A stretch of DNA of 14,220 nt from Opitutia bacterium (GTDB lineage Bacteria; Verrucomicrobiota; Verrucomicrobiae; Opitutales; UBA953): positions 1 through 14,220 of the forward strand of contig CANHZL010000032.1 in NCBI GenBank assembly GCA_947465345.1, written 5' to 3'. This document shows, one piece after another, positions 1 through 5,032 of this stretch. Made by a program: the position numbers and the translations under genes. Under the pieces are notes generated by a model that was given only the letters and a program-made list of their open reading frames with translations, made no database searches and was not told where the DNA came from. Every line of letters starts with the position of its first letter. The stretch's first letter is position 1.

Positions 1-563
1 ATAGGGCGAATCATCTTATGCACCAGGCGACCTTCGACGTACCAGCGATATTCCTTGTCCGTCCAATGAAGGGCGTAGGTCAGGAACTTCTTGTAGGACT
101 TACCGCCGTCCATCGCGATCACCTTTTCCTTGGGGACGAGGTTGTGCGAACCACCTTCGTCGACGATGGAAAGGTACGGTTCGACCTTGTCGGCGCCACT
201 GAAGCTGAAATTCAGGGCGGCGGAAGGCACCTTGGACATGTCCTGATTACGGATGCCAAAATTGACCGAACCACGCCCCTTGGATTGGATCGCCCGGATG
301 GAGGCCTCGAAGTAGCCCTGCGGATGCATGAACTTGCCGGACGAGTTCACATTGGAGCCATTCCAGAAGCCGGCCTTCTCCTTGGGCGTGATCTCGATCT
401 GCAGTTTGCCGTCCACGATGCGGGCGCCTCCGCCGACGTTCCACTTCTTCGGGTCAATCTCCTTGGCGTTGAAGTCATCCTCCCAGACCGGCTTCAGGCC
501 GGTATTAGGAGCTGCGCCCAACGTCAGGGCGGCAAGAAGGGAGAAAAGCGAGGTAGCTTTCAT
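1..563 (-). CDS. Secreted GH16-fold protein, first of a tandem pair, 3' end cut by window edge
   Basis: The reading frame starts at the ATG at 563-561 and stays open to the window edge, giving 187 residues without a stop. A short signal peptide (MKATSLFSLLAALTLGA) is followed by a mature start LKPVWEDDFN. That start and the later segments WNVGGG, GYFEASIR and DKEYRWYVEGRLVHK are the beta-sandwich signatures of glycoside hydrolase family 16 and related laminarinase-like proteins. The family's catalytic E-x-D-x-(x)-E strand is not visible: where it should fall, after GYFEASIR, the sequence reads SAALNFSFSG. I therefore infer a binding or lectin-like role, or an altered active site, rather than ordinary glucanase activity. 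It closely resembles the gene upstream (621-1340), which suggests tandem duplication. The 57-base gap between them and the shared strand suggest co-transcription. No Shine-Dalgarno sequence is evident. The fold call is good; the function is unknown. Confidence 0.82.
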   Translation of the reverse strand, partial: MKATSLFSLLAALTLGAAPNTGLKPVWEDDFNAKEIDPKKWNVGGGARIVDGKLQIEITPKEKAGFWNGSNVNSSGKFMHPQGYFEASIRAIQSKGRGSVNFGIRNQDMSKVPSAALNFSFSGADKVEPYLSIVDEGGSHNLVPKEKVIAMDGGKSYKKFLTYALHWTDKEYRWYVEGRLVHKMIRP

Positions 564-620
564 AAAACAGGGGGGTACGATGATTGAAATCGTAGGCCAG
601 AAAGAGGCAAGCCCTTCCCT

Positions 621-1340
621 CTATTGGTAAACCCTGACCCAATCGACCCTCATCGGCTCAGGACCGCGCGCCGGGTCGGGAAAACTCTTTAAAAAGCCCG
701 CTTCCGGCAGCCCGTTATGGTTGAATGAGATAAACATGGGCTTCGGCGTGGTCGGAATACTGGGAGAAATCCGGATGGTGTAGGCCAGTCGCCCGTCCAA
801 ATACCAGCGGTAGTCGTTGGGGGTCCACTGTAAGCCGAAACGATAGAACTTCTTGCTGTAGGCCTGGCGGGGCATCGGGTTCTCTTTCGGACTAAGACCA
901 CGTCCGCGCTCCTCATTGACGATCGAAAGTCCCAGGCCAACCGAATCCCCACCGCCGTTACTGAAACCCATGCTAGCGGCCGGAGGACGGTTGTCCTCGT
1001 TGCCGATCCCGAAGCCGCACCCGTGCCCGCCCGTCTGGACGAACAGGATGGAGGCCTCGATGTAGCCATACTTGGAGCTGAACTTGCCGCGCGTACTGAC
1101 ACCGCCCGAACCACGCCAGAACATGGGCTTCGCGCCCGGGGTGATTTCCAGCGAAAGCTGGCCGTCCACGATTCTGACGCCCTCGCCAACGTTCCACTTC
1201 GTCTTATCAATCTCCTTGTCATTAAACTCATCGGACCAGACGAGCTTGAGGGACTGCTCAGGGCCGGCCCAGACGGAGGCGACACAAAGGAGTAAAGAAA
1301 GTAGGCGTGAGAGGTGCACGGCTAAAAGGGGGTGTGCCAT
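621..1340 (-). CDS. Secreted GH16-fold protein lacking the catalytic motif, second of a tandem pair
   Basis: This encodes 239 residues from the ATG at 1340-1338. A TTG 18 bases upstream is also in frame, but the ATG has AAGAAGG about 8 bases before it and begins a clean signal peptide (MAHPLLAVHLSRLLSLLLCVASVWA). The mature protein is GH16-like from end to end: LVWSDEFN near the N-terminus, WNVGEG, GYIEASI, the FGLQWTPNDYRWYLDGRLAYT strand pair, PMFISFN, and the typical C-terminal VDWVRVYQ. The E-x-D-x-(x)-E catalytic motif is absent; the equivalent region reads PAASMGFSNGGGD. Length is close to a single GH16 domain with no extra module. It probably acts outside the cytoplasm on, or bound to, a polysaccharide, but a hydrolytic role is doubtful. 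It lies 51 bases downstream of the pseudouridine synthase gene on the same strand. Confidence 0.85.
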   Translation of the reverse strand: MAHPLLAVHLSRLLSLLLCVASVWAGPEQSLKLVWSDEFNDKEIDKTKWNVGEGVRIVDGQLSLEITPGAKPMFWRGSGGVSTRGKFSSKYGYIEASILFVQTGGHGCGFGIGNEDNRPPAASMGFSNGGGDSVGLGLSIVNEERGRGLSPKENPMPRQAYSKKFYRFGLQWTPNDYRWYLDGRLAYTIRISPSIPTTPKPMFISFNHNGLPEAGFLKSFPDPARGPEPMRVDWVRVYQ

Positions 1341-1391
1341 AAGGGAAACCTTCTTCAAGGAGGGTGCAAGCCCAAGATAGTCCGACCGAAC

Positions 1392-2096
1392 TCAGTTCTC
1401 TAAAAGCGAGTCGATTTCCTTGCGGGAAAGCGGGCGGCAGTCGCCCAAGGGCATCTTACGTATAACCAAGCCGCCAATCTGGAAGCGGCGCAGGGTCTTC
1501 ACGTGGAAACCGAAGATTTCGAAAAGGCGACGAATCTCGCGCTTACGTCCCTGGTCGAGATGGATTTCGAGGTGGGCGGGGTTATCCGGATGGCGGATGA
1601 CTTTCTTAAAACGGAGGTGCTCCCCTTCTTCCACCGCACCTTTAAGGAGGCGCGGCGTAAGCGTCGGGTCGTAGTCGCGATTAAGGACGATCTCGTAGCG
1701 CTTGATGACGCCGCCGGAGGGATGCATGACCTTGTTAGCCAGCTCGCCGTCGTTGGTCAGGATGAGCAGGCCTTCAGAGTCTTTATCGAGACGGCCAACG
1801 CAGAATAGTCGCAGCTTACCGTATTCCGACGGCACCATGTCGAAGACCGTCTGGCCGCCATGCGAATCGTCATTGGTGCAGAGGTAGCCGCGAGGCTTAT
1901 TCATCATCAGCACCACCGTGCGGTTCAGCGGCTTAATGTGCTGACCTTGGCAGATGACGACGTCCACGGCTGGGTCGACGGGCTGTCCCGTGACGGCCAG
2001 CTTGCCGTTGATCATCACCGACCCCGAGGCGACCAGCCGCTCCGCCTCACGACGGGAGCAGACCCCCGCCTGAGCGAGGAACTTATGAATACGCAT
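1392..2096 (-). CDS. Pseudouridine synthase, RsuA/RluB/RluE/RluF family (likely 23S rRNA)
   Basis: This enzyme isomerises uridine to pseudouridine in rRNA, in the cytoplasm. From the start chosen here it has 234 residues. An S4 RNA-binding domain covers about residues 1-47 (MRIHKFLAQAGVCSRREAER, then SVMINGK). The catalytic domain carries MNKPRGYLCT and the active-site motif VGRLDKDSEGLLILTNDG, in which Asp104 is the expected nucleophile. The C-terminal part has LDQGRKREIRRLF, characteristic of this family. I preferred the ATG at 2096-2094 because it matches the conserved S4 start and has GAAGGA just upstream, though only 3 bases away. An in-frame ATG at 2132 would add 12 residues with no family similarity. 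RluB-like is the most likely subgroup, but RsuA, RluE and RluF cannot be separated by eye. It is divergent from folD. Confidence 0.93.
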   Translation of the reverse strand: MRIHKFLAQAGVCSRREAERLVASGSVMINGKLAVTGQPVDPAVDVVICQGQHIKPLNRTVVLMMNKPRGYLCTNDDSHGGQTVFDMVPSEYGKLRLFCVGRLDKDSEGLLILTNDGELANKVMHPSGGVIKRYEIVLNRDYDPTLTPRLLKGAVEEGEHLRFKKVIRHPDNPAHLEIHLDQGRKREIRRLFEIFGFHVKTLRRFQIGGLVIRKMPLGDCRPLSRKEIDSLLEN

Positions 2097-2134
2097 GGGT
2101 CCTTCGGAAGGCACGCCACTGGATTGAGGCATTT

Positions 2135-2198
2135 GCCCCCGCAGGGCGAGACAATCATCCGGCTGGCCGACGAAGGACTTTTCTCGCCCTCGGCGGGC
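2135..2198. repeat. Imperfect 17-bp inverted repeat in the divergent intergenic region
   Basis: Arms at 2135-2151 and 2182-2198 match at 14 of 17 positions, with a perfect inner core of GGGCGAGA against TCTCGCCC and a 30-base spacer. The repeat lies between the divergent starts of the pseudouridine synthase and folD, the last obvious place for promoters of both. It could be a regulatory dyad or simply GC-rich chance. If the pseudouridine synthase starts at 2132, the repeat lies just upstream of that start. Confidence 0.35.
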
Positions 2199-2219
2199 TG
2201 ACCGTCTTAGTCATCCCTC

Positions 2220-3092
2220 ATGCGCCTCATCGACGGAAACGCCATCGCCCAACAGGTCCTCGCCGAAGTCAAGGAGCGCGTGGCCAAGCTCGCCCCGGTC
2301 GTACCCCACGTGGCCTTCGTGCGCGTCGGTGATGATCCCGCCTCGGTCTCCTACGTGACCAAGAAGCAGAAGACCGCGGCCGAGGTCGGCATGAAGGCTT
2401 CGCTACAGCTTTTCCCCGAGACGGTCTCCAAGGAAGAACTTTTTGCCCACCTTGACGCCCTCAACGCCGACCAGTCGGTACATGGTATCCTGATCCAGGC
2501 CCCGTTGCCCAAGCACCTCCCTGAGACTGAGGTCTTCAACCGCGTCTCACCCGACAAGGACGTCGACGGCTTCGGCACGCAGAGTATCGGTCGACTCGTC
2601 CAGGAGCTGCCTGGCGCCTTCGCGGCCTGCACGCCCGCCGGCGTCGTCGAACTCCTCCGCCGCTCCGGCGTAGAGACCACCGGTAAGCACGCCGTGGTCG
2701 TCGGCCGCTCGCTCATCGTCGGCAAGCCCGCCGCCGCCTTACTCCTCGCCAAGGGATGCGACTGCACCGTCACCATCGCCCACTCCCGCACCAAGGACCT
2801 CCCCGCCATCGTCCGACTGGCCGACATCGTCGTCGCCGCGATCGGCAAGCCCCGCTTCATCACCGCCGACATGGTCAAGCCCGGCGCGATCGTCATCGAC
2901 GTCGGCATCAACCGCGTACCCGATGCCACCAAGAAGACTGGCTACCGCATCGTCGGCGACGTCGACTTCGACGCCGTCTCTCCGCACTGCGAAGCCATCA
3001 CGCCCGTCCCCGGCGGCGTGGGCCCGATGACCGTGGCGATGCTGATGAAGAACACGCTCGACGCCTGCGAGCGCGCCCAAGCCCGTGGCTAA
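2220..3092 (+). CDS. folD: Bifunctional methylenetetrahydrofolate dehydrogenase / methenyltetrahydrofolate cyclohydrolase FolD
   Basis: FolD interconverts 5,10-methylene-, 5,10-methenyl- and 10-formyl-tetrahydrofolate using NADP(H), supplying one-carbon units for purine and formyl-methionine synthesis in the cytoplasm. The 290-residue length is typical. Visible signatures are SYVTKKQK with Tyr45 and Lys49 of the conserved Y-x3-K catalytic pair, [11 protein letters not shown], the DVDGF substrate-binding motif, and TPAGVVELL. The Rossmann segment [18 protein letters not shown] follows, and the C-terminal [18 protein letters not shown] is near-invariant in the family. Translation starts at the ATG at 2220. 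No Shine-Dalgarno sequence precedes it. The last 8 bases overlap the GTG start of the next gene, so the two are probably translationally coupled. Nothing unusual is seen in the protein. Confidence 0.98.
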   Translation: MRLIDGNAIAQQVLAEVKERVAKLAPVVPHVAFVRVGDDPASVSYVTKKQKTAAEVGMKASLQLFPETVSKEELFAHLDALNADQSVHGILIQAPLPKHLPETEVFNRVSPDKDVDGFGTQSIGRLVQELPGAFAACTPAGVVELLRRSGVETTGKHAVVVGRSLIVGKPAAALLLAKGCDCTVTIAHSRTKDLPAIVRLADIVVAAIGKPRFITADMVKPGAIVIDVGINRVPDATKKTGYRIVGDVDFDAVSPHCEAITPVPGGVGPMTVAMLMKNTLDACERAQARG

Positions 3093-3693
3093 CCCTCCCC
3101 CGATCCCGCCTCCCCCAGCGGGATACTGGTGGCGGACCCTCGCCTGCCTGGCGGATATCGTCCCCTTGATGTTCCTAGGCTGGGCTCTCGCCGGACTCCT
3201 CGCCGGGCCGGATGAGCTCGCCGCGCGCCAGAAGGCCGACGCCTGGACGCACCGGTTCGCCGACCAATACCTCAAGGCGGCCACCTCCGGCAATCCGCGC
3301 GACCTGCAGGCGTTAAGCGCGATGACAACCAAGCTCCTCGAGGAGAAGAATCCTGAAGGAGAAGCTTTCCTCACGTGGTATGCGTTTCAGGGTAATGTGA
3401 GTTTTGTGACGATGCTGCTCGGACTCGCCCTACAGGAGTGGCTCCTCGCCGGTCGCACCCTCGGCAAACGCATCTTCAACCTCCGCACGATCGGCCTGCC
3501 CGACGCTGAGCCCCCCGGCTTCCTCGCCTCACTCCTACGCTCAGCCTGGAAGGCCGCGTTCTTCACCCTGCCCAACCCGCTCTTCATGGTGCTCGGCATC
3601 GTGAACTTACACGTGCCCCTGTTCCGCCGAGATAAGCGTGCTTGGCACGACCTCTGGACGCGCACCCAGGTCGTCGACAACAAGTTGTCCTGA
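3085..3693 (+). CDS. RDD-family membrane protein
   Basis: This 202-residue protein starts with GTG inside the end of folD. It carries the three landmarks of the RDD family (PF06271): an Arg and Asp in the first helix ([18 protein letters not shown], Arg17 and Asp24), [14 protein letters not shown] at 123-136, and a C-terminal [15 protein letters not shown] at 183-197. Predicted membrane segments lie at about 20-42, 104-122 and 155-177. A proline-rich N-terminus ([13 protein letters not shown]) and a polar loop at 43-100, longer than in minimal family members, are notable. RDD proteins have no single established role; some have been linked to ion or proton transport. Overlap with folD and the 8-base gap to the hydrolase suggest one transcript, without an obvious functional link. 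Confidence 0.88.
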   Translation: MANPPPIPPPPAGYWWRTLACLADIVPLMFLGWALAGLLAGPDELAARQKADAWTHRFADQYLKAATSGNPRDLQALSAMTTKLLEEKNPEGEAFLTWYAFQGNVSFVTMLLGLALQEWLLAGRTLGKRIFNLRTIGLPDAEPPGFLASLLRSAWKAAFFTLPNPLFMVLGIVNLHVPLFRRDKRAWHDLWTRTQVVDNKLS

Positions 3694-3701
3694 GCACGCC
3701 C

Positions 3702-4583
3702 ATGCGCCTCGCCCTGCTCCTTCTGACCATGGCGATGACGCTCGGCGCCGCTGACCTCGCGCTTCCTCCGCTGACAGAACAAGGCCCGCAGCCGGGCAAG
3801 CGTGCCATGGTGACGCCACCTGAATATGCCGGCACCAAGGTGCATCACCTGATCGCCTTACCAGACGACTGGACGCCGGACTGGAAGGCTCGCGGCAAGC
3901 ACTGGCCCGTCATCGCCGAATACACCGGCAACTACTACCCAGCCTCCGGCTCGACCGGCGAGGTCGAAGGCGCGGGTCTCGGACACGGCGTTGCCCGCGG
4001 CAAGGCCATCTGGGTCGTCCTGCCTTACGTCGCCAAGGACCACCAGAAGAACGAGATCACCTGGTGGGGCGACATCGACGCCACCGTAGGCTATGCGAAG
4101 ACGAACATCCCCCGGATCTGCGCGGAGTTCGGCGGCGACCCAAAGAAGGTCGTCCTCTGCGGCTTCTCCCGCGGCGCCATCGGTGTCTCCTTCCTCGGCC
4201 TGCACGACGATGAAGTCGCGAAGCTCTGGTGCGGCCTATGGGCGCACGATCATTTCGACGGGATGCTGGAGTGGAAGGGGCAAACCTGGGGCTCGCCGTT
4301 AGCACGCTATCGGGAGGAAGCGTCCGTCCGCCTGCGCCGCCTCGGCGGCCGGCCACTGCTTGTCTGCCAAGCGGGCGCCGAGACCCGCCGGTTCATCGAC
4401 GCCCTCGCGCCGAGCGGCGTCACTTATCTTACGGTCGACATGCGGACGCACTTCGGGACCTTTCCCAATGATCTCGCACAGCACCCGCACAACGACCGCT
4501 GGGCGTTGCGTGACGGGCCGGCGACCACCACCGCTTGCGCCTGGTTCGAAGGCGTGACGGCGACGAAGAAGCCGGCGAAATAA
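3702..4583 (+). CDS. Secreted alpha/beta-hydrolase-like protein (putative esterase)
   Basis: The frame is open from 3642, but the ATG at 3702, 8 bases after the RDD gene, starts a clear signal peptide (MRLALLLLTMAMTLGA) and is taken as the start, giving 293 residues. The core contains the strand-turn-helix KKVVLCGFSRGAIGVSFLGL. GFSRG is the G-x-S-x-G nucleophile elbow of alpha/beta hydrolases, with Ser156 as the expected nucleophile. An earlier strand (HWPVIAEYTGNYYP) could shape the oxyanion region, and HPHNDRWAL near residue 261 offers candidate catalytic histidines (His261 or His263). The acidic member of the triad is not assigned. Exported hydrolases of this general type are frequent in planctomycetes and verrucomicrobia and often act on acyl or sugar esters, but the substrate here cannot be read from sequence. 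It is the last gene before the 281-base non-coding stretch. Confidence 0.75.
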   Translation: MRLALLLLTMAMTLGAADLALPPLTEQGPQPGKRAMVTPPEYAGTKVHHLIALPDDWTPDWKARGKHWPVIAEYTGNYYPASGSTGEVEGAGLGHGVARGKAIWVVLPYVAKDHQKNEITWWGDIDATVGYAKTNIPRICAEFGGDPKKVVLCGFSRGAIGVSFLGLHDDEVAKLWCGLWAHDHFDGMLEWKGQTWGSPLARYREEASVRLRRLGGRPLLVCQAGAETRRFIDALAPSGVTYLTVDMRTHFGTFPNDLAQHPHNDRWALRDGPATTTACAWFEGVTATKKPAK

Positions 4584-4652
4584 GCCACGCGAAGTCTCGC
4601 GATGGAGGTTTCAGGGAACCTAATCGCCCCATATGTTTTGCTAATCTCGCCC

Positions 4653-4667
4653 CAGCAACGATTGCTG
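4653..4667. repeat. Perfect palindrome CAGCAA-CGA-TTGCTG
   Basis: Two 6-base arms, CAGCAA and TTGCTG, flank a 3-base centre. No T-run follows on either strand, so it does not look like an intrinsic terminator. It could be a protein-binding site or a small RNA hairpin near the 3' end of the hydrolase transcript. It lies about 100 bases upstream of the proposed oxidase promoter. Confidence 0.4.
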
Positions 4668-4728
4668 ACCCAACAACAGGAGAATCGTTTCGCCCTTTGG
4701 TAGCATAGGTGAAACAACGACAGCCTTT

Positions 4729-4773
4729 CGCTTAGAATCATTGTAAGCGTTTTGCTTAACGTACCTATAAGCG
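4729..4773. promoter_or_regulatory. Two tandem 21-bp dyads, CGCTTA-N9-TAAGCG type, candidate operator
   Basis: The first unit, 4729-4749, is a perfect CGCTTA-N9-TAAGCG. The second, 4753-4773, is TGCTTA-N9-TAAGCG, with one mismatch in the outermost base pair. The two centres (4739 and 4763) lie 24 bases apart and the units share 13 of 21 positions, mostly in the arms. This geometry suits two dimers of a DNA-binding regulator. The second dyad covers a TATAAG that could be the -10 box of the oxidase operon, and the first covers the possible -35 region, so the sites would fit promoter occlusion or modulation. The regulator is unknown. Confidence 0.45.
4741..4771 (+). promoter_or_regulatory. Possible sigma-70-type promoter for the cco operon
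   Basis: TTGTAA at 4741-4746 and TATAAG at 4766-4771 resemble -35 and -10 boxes. The spacer is 19 bases, or 18 if the -10 is read as CTATAA, which is longer than ideal. Transcription would begin near 4778-4780, leaving a leader of about 85 bases before ccoS. This is the best match in the region but rests on pattern alone. Confidence 0.3.
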
Positions 4774-4791
4774 TCGAAAAAACCTGTCTCA

Positions 4792-4862
4792 GCCGACCTC
4801 GGCCGGACGTTGGTTGAATGCGTCTGGCCGAGAGGTAATCTCAGGGCGTCGTCCCTTACGAC
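4792..4862 (+). promoter_or_regulatory. Structured 5' leader with consecutive hairpins before ccoS
   Basis: Potential stems are GCCGA/TCGGC (4792-4803), a 9-bp stem with one G-U pair and an 11-base loop (4801-4809 with 4821-4829), GAGA/TCTC (4830-4842) and GTCGT/ACGAC (4848-4862). The last ends two bases before the ccoS ATG. The first two stems share bases 4801-4803 and so cannot both be complete, which allows alternative folds. No Shine-Dalgarno sequence is visible at the usual distance. I do not recognise a known riboswitch class. Confidence 0.35.
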
Positions 4863-4864
4863 AT

Positions 4865-5032
4865 ATGGCCGCACTCGCTCTCACTGTCTTATTCTCCGTC
4901 ATCCTGGCGCTGCTGGCCGCGTTGGCGTTCCTGTGGGATCAGCGCAACCGCGGCGAAGACGGCTACGACCGTGACTCGCTGCGGCCGCTGGACGACGACG
5001 CCCCTGCCCCCAAGACCACCAAGCTTCCATGA
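4865..5032 (+). CDS. ccoS: CcoS-like cbb3 oxidase maturation protein
   Basis: This 55-residue single-helix protein begins at the ATG at 4865. A TTG 51 bases upstream is in frame but would place the leader hairpins in coding sequence and add a non-hydrophobic extension. Residues 1-23 form the membrane segment (MAALALTVLFSVILALLAALAFL). A short acidic tail with GYDRDSLRPLDDD recalls the G-(Q)-F/Y-D-D...P...D-D tail of CcoS. CcoS is required for haem and copper cofactor insertion into CcoN in bacteria such as Rhodobacter capsulatus. The GQFDDLE motif is degenerate here, so the call also rests on position: its stop overlaps the ccoNO start by 4 bases (ATGA). It is first in the operon, whereas ccoS more often follows ccoI. 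Confidence 0.72.
   Translation: MAALALTVLFSVILALLAALAFLWDQRNRGEDGYDRDSLRPLDDDAPAPKTTKLP

Larger units (their letters stand above)
4584..4864. other. Non-coding regulatory region upstream of the cbb3 oxidase operon
   Basis: These 281 bases are AT-richer than the rest of the window and contain no convincing gene. From left to right they hold a small stem just after the hydrolase stop (4588-4601, no T-run), a perfect palindrome (4653-4667), an 8-bp stem with one G-U pair (4687-4694 with 4708-4715), two tandem dyads with a possible promoter (4729-4773), and a chain of hairpins (4792-4862). No match to the FNR consensus TTGAT-N4-ATCAA was seen. A minus-strand frame across 4641-4874 encodes nothing recognisable. 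Confidence 0.6.

Noticed and set aside
18..587. Plus-strand 189-residue open frame at the left edge
   Set aside because: It is antisense to the GH16-fold gene, which has a signal peptide and family motifs; the plus-strand translation resembles nothing.
4588..4601. Intrinsic terminator after the hydrolase gene
   Set aside because: The CGCGA/TCGCG stem is only 5 bp and is not followed by a T-run.
4729..4773. CIRCE (HrcA) element, because of the N9-spaced inverted repeat
   Set aside because: CIRCE arms are TTAGCACTC and GAGTGCTAA; only the spacer length is shared, and no chaperone gene is nearby.
4584..4864. FNR/Anr box expected before a cbb3 operon
   Set aside because: I looked for TTGAT-N4-ATCAA and near variants and found none convincing.
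4641..4874. Minus-strand 77-residue open frame in the non-coding region
   Set aside because: It has no recognisable start signal, family or neighbour logic, and it runs through the tandem dyads and leader hairpins, which explain the sequence better.
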